Source of the DNA: Mesorhizobium australicum
Lineage (GTDB): Bacteria; Pseudomonadota; Alphaproteobacteria; Rhizobiales; Rhizobiaceae
Length of the DNA: 64,000 bases
Direction of reading: 5' to 3'
Assembly (NCBI RefSeq): GCF_900177325.1
Contig: NZ_FXBL01000003.1
Span: 1-64,000, forward strand
Under the pieces are notes generated by a model. That model saw nothing but the letters and a program-made list of their open reading frames with translations. It searched no databases and was not told where the DNA came from. Positions 53,689 through 63,256 of this stretch are shown piece by piece (the stretch's first letter is position 1; each line of letters begins with the position of its first letter). Both the position numbers and the translations under genes were made by a program.

Positions 53689-54087
53689 ATGACTGAAACT
53701 ACCCAAACTCCCATGCCCTTGCTGACGCCCGATCAGCGCGATCAACTTCTCGCCAATGGCCGCCAACCCGGTGGCGACCACGTCCCGGTGGTCAAATTCT
53801 TCAATCCGGTCGGCGTCGGCACCTGGCTCGCTACCGAGCTCGACGCGGACAACGATACATGCTCCGGCCTCGCGGATCTTGGCTTCCCGGAGATTGGATC
53901 GTTTAGCCTGGAAGAACTTGCCGCGCTCGAGCTGCCGTTCGGCATGCATATCGAGCGCGACGTCTTCTTCACCGGTGCGTTCCCGATCTCGGCCTATGCC
54001 GAAGCGGCCCGTGAGACCGGCAGCATCACCACGGCCATCCGCATTCTTTCCAATGCCGCGCGGGCACAGCACGGGGAGCGGACCTGA
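53689..54087 (+). CDS. DUF2958 family protein
   Basis: 132 aa from MTETTQTPMPLLTPDQRDQL. The pattern VKFFNPVGVGTWLATELD and CSGLADLGFPEIGSFSLEEL is the DUF2958 signature; GLPFG-type ELPFGMHIERD follows. The ATG at 53689 has GGAG at proper spacing, whereas the ATG six bases earlier is too close. ATGA-type overlap with the next gene shows coupling. Confidence 0.85.
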   Translation: MTETTQTPMPLLTPDQRDQLLANGRQPGGDHVPVVKFFNPVGVGTWLATELDADNDTCSGLADLGFPEIGSFSLEELAALELPFGMHIERDVFFTGAFPISAYAEAARETGSITTAIRILSNAARAQHGERT

Positions 54088-54596
54088 TGCGCTTCCGTCC
54101 GTGGCCCAAACCCGAACCCTACCGCGACACGTCGCGCAAGCGCGCGGCTTTCAAACGCAAGCAACGCCTCGAACGGGAGGCGCTGCCACTCTTTTCGGAA
54201 ATGATCGCTGCAGGCCAGCATGGCGTCGACGAAGAAATGGTTCGCCGCCATGTCTGGTGGGACGAACGCGAACGCGAGCAGCGCGCTTTGCGCGCCGCCC
54301 GGTGGCGCGAAGCCCGTGCCCGGTTGTTCGCGCTCGGCGACGGTCTTCGCCTCACGGTCCGGAAACTCTGGCGGGGTTGCCCGTATCCCGCCGATCCCGC
54401 CTATCTGCTCGACCTGCTGCACCAGATCGCCGTCGGTCGGGTCGATCCTAAACGGCCGCCCTGGGTCTTTGACGGCAAGCTAACGGCGCACACCACGCCG
54501 AACCCCGAGAAATTCGATGAAGCGTTCCGCCAGATCGGCCGTCGAAAAATCGGCGGCGGCCCGAAGGCCACGCCGGCCGACGAGTTCCTGTTCTGC
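54087..54596 (+). pseudogene. Hypothetical gene truncated by transposon copy 2
   Basis: About 170 native residues (MRFRPWPKPEPYRDTSRKRA to TPADEFLFC) remain; the frame then runs about 18 codons into the transposon. The protein is strongly basic and helical (RRHVWWDEREREQRALRAAR). Its original end may lie right of transposon copy 1: joining 54596 to 7698 keeps the frame open for ten codons to TGA. Function unknown. Confidence 0.7.
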
Positions 54597-54679
54597 TGTC
54601 GCTTGGCAGTTAAACGTAAGAATGCGCCTGTTTCGCTTCGATTGAGCATTTAATTATGAGAATCCTGACTGCCGGATTC

Positions 54680-55546
54680 TCAAATTAACTGCATTTGCAA
54701 GGAGGGTTTCGGCCTGCGGGCTTTGGCTATCATGTTCTCGGCGGTTCCGGTGAATCGGACCCTGTTATCGCCCATCATGTGACCGCGCAGCATTCGGAGC
54801 ATTTCCGGCCCGGCACGCTCGACGATGGCTACCCCGGCCAGCAGCGCCGGCCGCATGCGAAGCCGGAGAATCGGACTCGCGGGCGTGGGCAGGTTCTCCT
54901 GTTCTGCGGCAATGATGCCATCAAGATCCGGAATGATGGCGCCGAGCACCCTGAAGCGCCAAAGCTCGTCCTCGCGTGGCGGAGGTAGTGGCGCTCGTCG
55001 CATCAAGAGAAGCCGGGCAATATCGGCTGGCGATGTCCAGGTTCGGATGCCGCGCTCGGCCTCATCGTCGAGCAGCTTTTCGCCCCGAAGAGCCGCATCG
55101 CGATATTGATGGAAAGGGGAGGGGAGTTCGCGCCCGCCGAGTTCCCGGAACAGGTCTCCACAGTGAGGACAGGTGATGCGCCAACCAAGCAGTTGGCTTC
55201 TCAAGGTTGGCCCCGGTTCCCTATGACCGAGACTGCAGCTCGAACAGTACTGCAATGGTCTCGCGGCGATCATCCGGCGTGACGACTGCGCGACATTGGC
55301 GAAGGTCATTCGACGCACGACGGCCGGCTCGGTGGCGAACATCCTGGCCAGGCGGATTTCCTGATCGCCGCTCAAATGGAGATCAGCTTCTCGCAGCGAG
55401 CGAACTTCCGGCAGGCAATGCCGCAGCATCACGAGCGGTGGGACCGCGTAGAAGGCGGCGTGCCGGCTGATCCAGGAGGACAGAAGTTCATCGGCAACCG
55501 GTGGCAGACATACCGGCAGATGCCGTTGTGCCGCCGGTTGCGTCAT
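54680..55546 (-). CDS. tniQ: TniQ-family protein, copy 2
   Basis: 288 aa, same protein as at 1948-2814 (zinc-finger Cys 101, 104, 126, 129). Last gene of the intact tniABQ operon; likely helps choose the target. Confidence 0.92.
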   Translation of the reverse strand: MTQPAAQRHLPVCLPPVADELLSSWISRHAAFYAVPPLVMLRHCLPEVRSLREADLHLSGDQEIRLARMFATEPAVVRRMTFANVAQSSRRMIAARPLQYCSSCSLGHREPGPTLRSQLLGWRITCPHCGDLFRELGGRELPSPFHQYRDAALRGEKLLDDEAERGIRTWTSPADIARLLLMRRAPLPPPREDELWRFRVLGAIIPDLDGIIAAEQENLPTPASPILRLRMRPALLAGVAIVERAGPEMLRMLRGHMMGDNRVRFTGTAENMIAKARRPKPSLQMQLI

Positions 55547-56424
55547 GCGAATGCCGCCTCGGCATCGAACTCCGGCTCCCAGTTCTCGACCGCTTGGTTG
55601 GTGATCTGCTCGCTGCCGTTTCCGATGGCGTCGATCGCCAGGCTGTTGATCATGTGGAAGATGCTGGCCGTGATGCCCTCGGTGATCTGCAGCATCCGTC
55701 GCAGTGATTTCGGCGTGAGCACCGACGGGCGACGCAGCGGCGTATTACGCAGGATCGACGCCACCAGGGTTTCGAACTGCTCGTTTGCCGCCCACCTGTT
55801 CAGGGTGAACTGCTCGAACCGGCGCGCAAGCTGGACGTCGCCGCTGATCGCCTCCCGCGCCTCGTTGACGCCGAAGCAGACCAGCGAGATGTTCAGGCGG
55901 TTGCTGAGGAAGCGCAGCGTGTTCAGCACAATGCGCTGCTCGCGATAGGAACCGGCGAGAATGTTGTGCACCTCGTCGATGACCAGCACCTGTACGCCGA
56001 TGGCCTCCATGATCCGCAGCGATGCCTGTTCCATCTGGGCGATGTCGGCACGCGGTCGCTGCGGCGCCCCGAGAAGGGTGAGCAGTTCGGCGTAGAACCG
56101 TCGTTCACCGGGCCTGCTGGTCATTTCCATGGCGAGCACCGGCGTCCTCAGCGTGCCCGTCACCGGATTGAAGCTCGGTGGGTGCTCGTCCCGGAAGCGC
56201 TTCATGATCATCGTCTTGCCCATGCCGCTGTCGCCATAGATCGCGATCGAAGGCATGCGGGTGCCTCGGGGATGGTCGAGGAGCCGGCTCAGCCGATCGA
56301 GGGCCTGCTTGGCGCGCGGGTAGAGAACCCAGCGGCGCGATCGTATCGCGCGAATGCGTCGGTCGTCCGTTTCGGAAAGCAGCGCGGCCGCGCCAGCGGT
56401 CAGGTGGGAGATTTCATCGTTCAT
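55543..56424 (-). CDS. tniB: TniB AAA+ ATPase, copy 2
   Basis: 293 aa, same protein as at 2811-3692 (Walker A 64-71, Walker B 146-151). Here the upstream tniA is whole, so the operon should be expressed normally. Confidence 0.92.
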   Translation of the reverse strand: MNDEISHLTAGAAALLSETDDRRIRAIRSRRWVLYPRAKQALDRLSRLLDHPRGTRMPSIAIYGDSGMGKTMIMKRFRDEHPPSFNPVTGTLRTPVLAMEMTSRPGERRFYAELLTLLGAPQRPRADIAQMEQASLRIMEAIGVQVLVIDEVHNILAGSYREQRIVLNTLRFLSNRLNISLVCFGVNEAREAISGDVQLARRFEQFTLNRWAANEQFETLVASILRNTPLRRPSVLTPKSLRRMLQITEGITASIFHMINSLAIDAIGNGSEQITNQAVENWEPEFDAEAAFA

Positions 56425-56430
56425 GCCAGC

Positions 56431-58047
56431 TCAATCCGTATCCTCGACAAAGGGTACGGGTTTGCTGGAATCGACGCCGCGAAGCGAGCCCCATCCGCCA
56501 TCATCCACCTTCGATTTCGAAGTCCCGGCCTTGCCGCGCCGCGCGGCCGCCGTTTTTCTGGTTGCTGCTTCAACCAGTTCGCGCTGCGCGATCGCAGTGC
56601 GGACAATGGCGCGGGTGTCGACTTCCCGGCGGCCTTTCGCCAGCAGCGTGCGCCGCGCGGTCAGCGCCTCGTGCAGCGTTATCGAAGGCAAGGTCACGTC
56701 GGCGTAGCGGGCTTCCACGAAGTTTCCCGACGGTCGTCGGACGAAGACGCGCGCCATGTCGCGCGGATCATATTTGACGAGCAGGCGTCGGTCCGAACGC
56801 CCCACGTCGGCGCTGAGGGCCGCCGACCAGTAGCGCATGCTGAACAGATGAATGCCGGTCGGCTGCAAGGTGCGCTCCTGTTCAGGCAGGAACGTCAGCC
56901 AGAAGCGAAGCCGGTCCTGTGGCAGCCGAAGTGGAATATCGTTCTCATGCTCCCGCCAGACAGCAATCGGCGGACGGCCCAGACTGCTGTGGATCGACTG
57001 TTGGTAGGACCCTACGATGTCTAGCGCGATGTAACGCTCAAGCTCCCGAAGCGTCAGTGCCGCGTGTCGCTTCGAGTCATATTCGCCCAGCTCCTGCTCG
57101 TTGCTGAACGTCGTTCCCGGCAGCAGGTGCAGCCTTCCCATCTGTGTGCCGATCAGCCGCTCGATATGGCCACCGAAGCGCGGCTCGCCCGGTGGCCGCC
57201 ATTCGATTGCGATGCCGGCATCCTGGCATCCTCTTTTGAAGGCTCGACTGCGGAAATCCGGACCGTTGTCGACGTGAAGCATGTCCGGCAGACCCGCGAC
57301 GGGCCATTGTTCCGTGATCTCTCGCTCCCTCAACCACGCCGATTTGTCGAACACGGAGTGCAGCAGGCACAGGCTTGTCGACAGCCGGGAGGGCGCGTCC
57401 ATCGTCAGATAAAACCCGGTGACCATCCGGCTGCAAACATCCATCGCCAATGTCAGCCATGGCCGGCCGATCGGCTGCCTCGTCTCCTCGTCGACCACAA
57501 AGATGTCGGCCTTGGTATGATCGACCTGGACCACTTCTAGGGGGCGGGAGGCGCCGAACACGCCAGGGACGGCTGTTGTCGCCTTCACGATCTTGCTTTC
57601 GCCGCGCCGCCTCGCGCGCTTCTGTAGGTCGATATCCTTCAGGCGGGCTAAGATTGTTCGGCGATGCGGCGGCTTGTGCCCGGCCGACATGCAGTTCGTC
57701 TGCACGTCCCGGACCAACTGCGAGACGGGCGGCCGGTTCGGGTTCAGGTAGGACGCCTTGATCGTCGTGCGGATGATCTCTTCTCGTCCTTCATCCAGGA
57801 CGCGATAACCTTCCGGCCGTCCACGTTTGCGGTCCACCAGCGACATAACGGTCCCGCCGGCGCGGAACAGCTTGATCAGCCGGTACGCTGTTGCCTGGCT
57901 AAGACCGAGTTCGGCCGCGAGCCCCGCAACGTCTCCGGCCGTCGTGCTATCGGACCGACTCTTCAGGAAGCTGCGGATCGCATCCGCACGCCGGTACGCT
58001 TCATCCCAAAGGGCTTCGTCGATTTCGTCGGGAAATGGATCGTTCAT
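56431..58047 (-). CDS. tniA: TniA DDE transposase, intact copy
   Basis: 538 aa from MNDPFPDEIDEALWDEAYRR. Catalytic residues are D176 (QVDHTKAD), D260 (HVDNGPDF) and E296 (GGHIERLIG); an HTH lies near residues 38-65 (DVAGLAAELGLSQATAYRLI). The C-terminus, lost in copy 1, ends SKPVPFVEDTD. The frame can be read from an ATG at 58080 or a TTG at 58098, but these lie in the terminal transposase-binding repeats and I prefer the ATG at 58047. It can mobilise both copies. Confidence 0.9.
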   Translation of the reverse strand: MNDPFPDEIDEALWDEAYRRADAIRSFLKSRSDSTTAGDVAGLAAELGLSQATAYRLIKLFRAGGTVMSLVDRKRGRPEGYRVLDEGREEIIRTTIKASYLNPNRPPVSQLVRDVQTNCMSAGHKPPHRRTILARLKDIDLQKRARRRGESKIVKATTAVPGVFGASRPLEVVQVDHTKADIFVVDEETRQPIGRPWLTLAMDVCSRMVTGFYLTMDAPSRLSTSLCLLHSVFDKSAWLREREITEQWPVAGLPDMLHVDNGPDFRSRAFKRGCQDAGIAIEWRPPGEPRFGGHIERLIGTQMGRLHLLPGTTFSNEQELGEYDSKRHAALTLRELERYIALDIVGSYQQSIHSSLGRPPIAVWREHENDIPLRLPQDRLRFWLTFLPEQERTLQPTGIHLFSMRYWSAALSADVGRSDRRLLVKYDPRDMARVFVRRPSGNFVEARYADVTLPSITLHEALTARRTLLAKGRREVDTRAIVRTAIAQRELVEAATRKTAAARRGKAGTSKSKVDDGGWGSLRGVDSSKPVPFVEDTD

Positions 58048-58204
58048 GGCAGGCTCGCGAGGAAACTCTGCGAACCGCATTCTCACATTAAGTGACAAAC
58101 TCCAAGCTGAATTATCAAATTAAGTGCCGATTCGCAAATTAGGTGCCGACGCAAGCCACTGAAATCGCTGGAATGCAATTCGCATAATTAAATGGAAAGT
58201 CACA

Positions 58205-60803
58205 GAAGTCGCGCATCGCGCAGATCATCGACTGGGTGGGGAAAAACTTCGATGGGGTCGTGGTCTTCGACGAAGCGCATGCCATGGCTAACGCCGCCGG
58301 GGGAAAAAGCGAACGCGGTGATGTCGCGCCGTCCCAGCAGGGCAAGGCCGGCCTGCGCCTGCAGCATGCCCTGCCTGACGCGCGCATCGTCTATGTGTCT
58401 GCAACCGGCGCAACCGCGGTCGAGAATCTCGCCTATGCACAGCGCCTTGGCATCTGGGGCAGCGAGGATTTTCCGTTCGCCAACCGGGCCGAGTTCGTCG
58501 CCGCGATCGAGGACGGCGGTGTCGCGGCGATGGAAGTGCTCGCCCGCGATTTGAAGTCCCTAGGCCTCTACACCTCGCGTTCGCTCTCCTATGACGGTGT
58601 CGAATACGACCTGCTTGAGCACGTCCTGACCGAGGAGCAGATCCGCATCTACAACGCCTACGCAGATGCCTTCCAGGTGATACACAACAACCTGACCGCA
58701 GCGCTCGAGGCCGCCAACATCACCAGCGAGACTGGAACGCTGAACCGCAACGCGAAGGCGGCGGCCCGTTCCGCCTTCGAGAGCACCAAGCAGCGTTTCT
58801 TCTCGCATCTGATCACCTCGATGATGACGCCAACGCTGATCGGCGCGATCGAGCAGGACCGGGCCGACGGTCACTCCTCCGTGGTGCAGATCGTCTCGAC
58901 CGGCGAGGCGCTGATGGAGCGGCGGCTGGCCGATATCCCGACCGAGGAATGGTCGAACCTGCATGTCGACGTCACGCCGCGCGAATACGTCGGCGGGTAT
59001 CTGATGTATTCGTTCCCGACACAGCTTTTCGAGGAGTATTCAGACGCCGAAGGCAATGTCTATTCGCGGCCGGTGCATGACGCGGACGGCAACCCCGTCC
59101 AGTGCCGAGAGGCCCTGCGCCGGCGTGACGAAATGATCGAAAAGCTCGCCATGCTGCCACCGGTCGGCAGCGCGCTCGACCAGATCCTCCACCATTTTGG
59201 CACGGATGTCGTCGCCGAGGTAACCGGCCGTTCGCGCCGCATCGTCAAGAAGACCGGTCGCGACGGCGTTGACCGGCTCGCGGTCGAGAACCGCCCCGGT
59301 TCAGCCAATCTCGCCGAAACGCAGGCGTTCATGGATGACGACAAGAGCGTCCTGATCTTCTCCGACGCCGGCGGCACTGGCCGTTCTTACCACGCCGATC
59401 TCGGCGCGAGGAACCAGAGATTGCGCAAGCATTATCTGCTCGAAGCCGGCTGGCGCGCCGACAACGCCATCCAGGGTCTCGGTCGAACCCACCGCACCAA
59501 CCAGGCGCAGCCACCTCTGTTCCAACCGATGGCTGCCAATGTCAAAGCGGGAAAGCGCTTCTTGTCGACCATTGCCCGACGGCTCGATACATTGGGTGCG
59601 ATCACACGCGGCCAGCGACAGACCGGCGGGGCAGGGCTCTTTCGCGCCGAGGACAATCTGGAAAGCCCCTACGCCCGCGCGGCACTGCGCCAATTCTACT
59701 ATCTGCTGCACCAGGGCAAAATCGACGGCTGTTCGCTGACGACCTTCGAGGCGGTCACCGGTCTGTCGCTAACGACGGAAGAGGGCGGGTTGCGCGACGA
59801 GCTGCCGCCGATCACGACCTGGCTCAACCGCCTGCTGGCCCTTCGGATCGAAACCCAGAACCTGTTGTTCGAAGTGTTCGAACAGCTGATGACGGCAAAG
59901 GTCGAAGGCGCCATCGCCGCCGGTAGCTACGACAAGGGGCTGGAGACGATCACGGCGGAAAGCATCACAATCACCGACCGCCGGACCATCTACACCCATC
60001 CGGTCTCCGGCGCGCAGTCGCATGTGCTGACCGTGGCACGCAAGGATCGGGTTCGGCCGCTCGGCCTGCCCGAAGCCCTTGCGATCTCGCGCGCGGAGCC
60101 GCAAGCGGTGCTGCTGGTCAATACGCGGTCGAACCGCGCCGCAATCCAGCTGCCGACGGCCAGCCTGATGCTCGACGACGGCGCGATTGAACACCGCGTG
60201 CGCCTGCTGCGCCCGACCGACGAGCTGCGCTTTGGTCTCGATGCCCTTGCCGAGACGCACTGGCAGCCCGCCGATCGAAAGCTGTTTTGTGATCATTGGC
60301 ACGCGGAAGTCGCCGCAGTTCCCGAGTTCACCACCAGCACCTTCCACATCGTCACCGGACTGCTCTTGCCGATCTGGCGACGGCTGCCGGATCATGACTG
60401 CCAGGTCTACCGGATCCAGACCGATGCCGGCGAACGCATCATCGGCCGTCACATCGCGACCACGCTGGTCGCCAGCATGCTGCGCAATCTCGGCATCGAC
60501 CATGTCCCGACGCTCGCGCCGGACGAGGCATGGGCCGGCCTGATCGACGGCAGGATAGGCTTGCAGTTGACTGATGGTCTGGTGCTGCGCCGCAGCAGGG
60601 TCATGAACGACTATCGCGTCGAGCTGATCGGCTTCACCGATGCGATGGTGCCGCGCCTGAAGGCATCGGGCATGATCGCAGAAATCATCTCCTGGAAACT
60701 CAGACTGTTCATCCCGACAGCCGCGCCGGGCTCCGCCATGCTCGCCTCGCTTCTCGAACGACATACGCTGGTTGGGGTCACCGACCGTATGGCGGCGGCT
60801 TAA
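58205..60803 (+). pseudogene. 5'-truncated strawberry-notch helicase gene (second copy)
   Basis: The frame enters from the transposon edge at KSRIAQIIDWVGKNFDGVVV and runs 865 residues to MAAA at the stop. It corresponds to residues 621-1484 of the intact protein at 17051. It keeps the DEAH box and the motif-VI segment QGLGRTHRTNQ but has lost the methyltransferase-like part and Walker A, so it cannot be an active ATPase. GTG at 58236 could serve as start of a shortened product. Protein similarity to the intact copy is very high with many silent changes, so it decayed recently. Confidence 0.9.
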
Positions 60804-60818
60804 GCCAGGGAGGCGATC

Positions 60819-61877
60819 ATGACCGGCTCGGCATCCGAGCTGGCACGCCGTCTCGGCGATCACGCCGAGACGGTGTGCCGCGAATATCTCTCCAACGGCC
60901 ATCGCGCCGGCAACCACTGGATCGTCGGCGATGTGCGCAACACACGCGGCCGCTCGATGCATGTGCGGCTGAAACCCAACCCTAAAGGCCCGGCCGGCAA
61001 GTGGGTCGATGAGGCGACGTCCGAGTTCGGCGACCTGCTCGACGTCATCCGCGAAAGCTGCGGCCTCATCGAGTTCCGCGATGTCGCCGACGAAGCCCGC
61101 CGCTTCCTCGCTCTGCCACGACCGCAGGTGCAGGACCCTGGCGCGCAGCGTCAACCTGCCGCGGCACGCGGCTCCCCTGACGCCGCGCGTCGCCTGTTTG
61201 CCATGTCGCAGCCGATCGCCGACACGCTGGCCGAACGCTATCTTGCCGGGCGCGGTATAATGCTTGGTCCGCGGGAGCGATACCTACGCTTCCATCCCGG
61301 CTGCTACTATCGCGATCTCCGGACGGGCGAAATGCAGGCGCTTCCCGCGCTAATCGCTGCCGTCACCGATCTCGACGGGCGGATCACCGGCCTACAGCGT
61401 ACCTATTTGTCCCCTGGGCTGGGTCCGAACGGCAAAGTCGGCAAGGCTCAGCTTGCCGATCCCCGCCGCTCGCTCGGGAGTCTATTTGGCAACGCCATCT
61501 GGCTTGGCCTTGAGCCCAACGCGCCCGTCGCGGTCATGGCCGCCGGCGAAGGTTTCGAGACGATGGCGTCGCTCAGCACCGTGATGCCGGCGCTACCGGT
61601 CGCCGCCGCCACCTCGGCCAATCACCTTGCCGGCCTGTCATTCCCGCCCGACTGTCGTCGCCTCTACATCGCGGCCGATGCCGACGCCGCTGGCCGGCAT
61701 GGCATCGAGCGGCTTAGCCAGCGCGCTGGCGAGGCCGGGATCCTTGCCATGGTGCTTCGCCCGCAGCTCGGCGACTTCAACGATGATCTGCGCCATCTCG
61801 GCCCGGCCTCTCTCGCGGCTTGGCTATGGGACCAGCTCGCCCAGGACGATGCCGGCCTCTTGCCTCCGTCCGGATGA
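60819..61877 (+). CDS. Toprim-domain, primase-like protein (second copy)
   Basis: 352 aa, paralogue of the 21521 gene with the same start context (GAGGCGATC before ATG) and the same order after the helicase gene. Toprim motifs AAGEGFETMAS and LYIAADADAAG are intact. It differs by a small insertion in the middle (SPGLGPNGKVGKAQ) and several substitutions around residues 107-120. Because its helicase partner is truncated, it may work with the intact helicase of module I. Confidence 0.8.
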   Translation: MTGSASELARRLGDHAETVCREYLSNGHRAGNHWIVGDVRNTRGRSMHVRLKPNPKGPAGKWVDEATSEFGDLLDVIRESCGLIEFRDVADEARRFLALPRPQVQDPGAQRQPAAARGSPDAARRLFAMSQPIADTLAERYLAGRGIMLGPRERYLRFHPGCYYRDLRTGEMQALPALIAAVTDLDGRITGLQRTYLSPGLGPNGKVGKAQLADPRRSLGSLFGNAIWLGLEPNAPVAVMAAGEGFETMASLSTVMPALPVAAATSANHLAGLSFPPDCRRLYIAADADAAGRHGIERLSQRAGEAGILAMVLRPQLGDFNDDLRHLGPASLAAWLWDQLAQDDAGLLPPSG

Positions 61878-61950
61878 GCGAGCCGGGGCCGGCAGGCGGG
61901 CATGGGTGGCGCCAGCGGAAGTCTAGAGCGCATGGCGGTGTTCCGGCGGA

Positions 61951-62124
61951 GAGGCCGCGCCCGCGGCCTGCCTGAGAGGCGATCCCTGCCACCCCCCGGT
62001 CACGGCCGCAACGGCTGCGCCGTCCTCCGCTCTGCTCCGGCCTTCGGTGCGGCCGCGCCCGGCGCGCGGCCGGGTTTCGCTGTCAGGCCGCGATGAGCGC
62101 GGCCACAACCGACGGAGATACGCC
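61951..62124 (+). promoter_or_regulatory. Conserved GC-rich leader of the DUF2493 gene, copy 2
   Basis: Nearly the same as 22641-22815 (about five differences), including the GGCCGCG-CC-CGCGGCC palindrome and the CGGAGA ribosome site. The preceding 73 bases (61878-61950) are not conserved. Confidence 0.5.
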
Positions 62125-63066
62125 ATGACCTACGAGCTTCCTTTCGACGACGCCTACGAGCCCTACCACGCCTCCTCGCCGACCGACCGCGTCATCCTCG
62201 AACTGCAGATGTACGGCCATCGTCCGCACCAGGACGAGCCCGATCCCAGACCGCTGCCGGATGACGAGGTGATCCGGGCCGGCCTTGCCGGGATCGTCGA
62301 GACCTTCGCCGGCATGCTCGGCGACACCAGGCTCGAACCCGATCTCGACGACCTGCTCTGGTCCTTCACCAATGTCTTCCATCGCGCGGCCGAGCGCGTT
62401 GGCCGGAGCCTCGACCGCAACGAAGACGCGCAGCGCTCGAGCCAGAACGAACAGGACGGCTCCGAGGTAAAGTCCGTCGAACTGGAGCGGCTGACGGCCG
62501 AGGGCATCACCTATATCGAGCGCCGCAACGTGCTCGAAATCATGCGCGACGAAGCCGCCGACCTCTACGAGGCTGAGACCGGATCGGCCTGGCGGCCGCG
62601 CACCGGCTCCAAGGTCTCCCATCAGGCGATGACCGCGGCGGTGATCGACAGTCGCGATTTCCTCGCCGCGCGCCGCCGTGCCGAGACCGAGGTGCTGGTG
62701 CCGGCCGGCACCAAGATCGCCTTCGCCGGCGGCCTCGACTGCAACGAGCACGACCGGATCTGGGACGCTCTCGACAAGGCCCGCGAGAAGCACACCGACA
62801 TGGTGCTGCTTCACGGTGGCAGCCCGCGCGGAGCCGAGCGCATCGCCGCCTGTTGGGCGGAGAATCGCAAGGTGACGCAGATCGCCTTCAAGCCGGACTG
62901 GAACCGGCACGCGAAAGCGGCCCCGTTCCGCCGCAACGACCAGCTGCTGTCGGTCATGCCCTATGGGCTGATCGTCTTCCCGGGTTCCGGCATCACCGAG
63001 AACCTAGCGGACAAGGCCCGCCGGCTCGGCATCCCGGTCTGGCGTTTCACTGAGGCCGGCGCGTGA
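62125..63066 (+). CDS. DUF2493 (SLOG-like) protein, complete
   Basis: 313 aa from MTYELPFDDAYEPYHASSPT. The N-terminal 190 residues are helical and acidic (HRPHQDEPDPRPLPDDEVIR early on). The C-terminal DUF2493 domain (about 195-310) shows KIAFAGGLDCNEHDRIWDAL, LLHGGSPRGAERIAACWA and a final VFPGSGITENLADKARRLG, i.e. the nucleotide-binding Rossmann-like pattern of the SLOG superfamily. Ligand unknown. It is the intact version of the gene cut at 23362. Confidence 0.87.
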   Translation: MTYELPFDDAYEPYHASSPTDRVILELQMYGHRPHQDEPDPRPLPDDEVIRAGLAGIVETFAGMLGDTRLEPDLDDLLWSFTNVFHRAAERVGRSLDRNEDAQRSSQNEQDGSEVKSVELERLTAEGITYIERRNVLEIMRDEAADLYEAETGSAWRPRTGSKVSHQAMTAAVIDSRDFLAARRRAETEVLVPAGTKIAFAGGLDCNEHDRIWDALDKAREKHTDMVLLHGGSPRGAERIAACWAENRKVTQIAFKPDWNRHAKAAPFRRNDQLLSVMPYGLIVFPGSGITENLADKARRLGIPVWRFTEAGA

Positions 63067-63256
63067 GCGCCGGTTTCCTCCAGTTAGCCGCACCGAACCC
63101 GGCCGTTTGCGGTCGGGTTCGCCAGCGTACAGTGCGCCCGACAAAGTCGGTGCCACATGCAGCGCTGACCCATGTCGTTCACTCCCCAGGCCGAGGCGGG
63201 AGAGGGCGAGGAAGGCTGGGCGTGGGCAGCGGCGTTTTAGAGAAAGGAGAGCGGCC

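Larger units (their letters stand above)
54597..58204 (-). mobile_element. Tn5053/Tn402-like transposon, copy 2, uninterrupted (3608 bp)
   Basis: Same TGT...ACA ends and, as far as I compared, the same sequence as 1865-7697 without the IS21 element (offset 52732 on the left part, 50507 on the right part). It contains tniA, tniB and tniQ only. The left flank TCTGC and right flank GAAGT do not match, so again no target duplication. The left side is a hypothetical gene, the right side the middle of a strawberry-notch gene. Confidence 0.93.

Noticed and set aside
59769..61154. 461-aa minus-strand open frame across the helicase and Toprim genes
   Set aside because: It spans two real genes in antisense and shows no family pattern.
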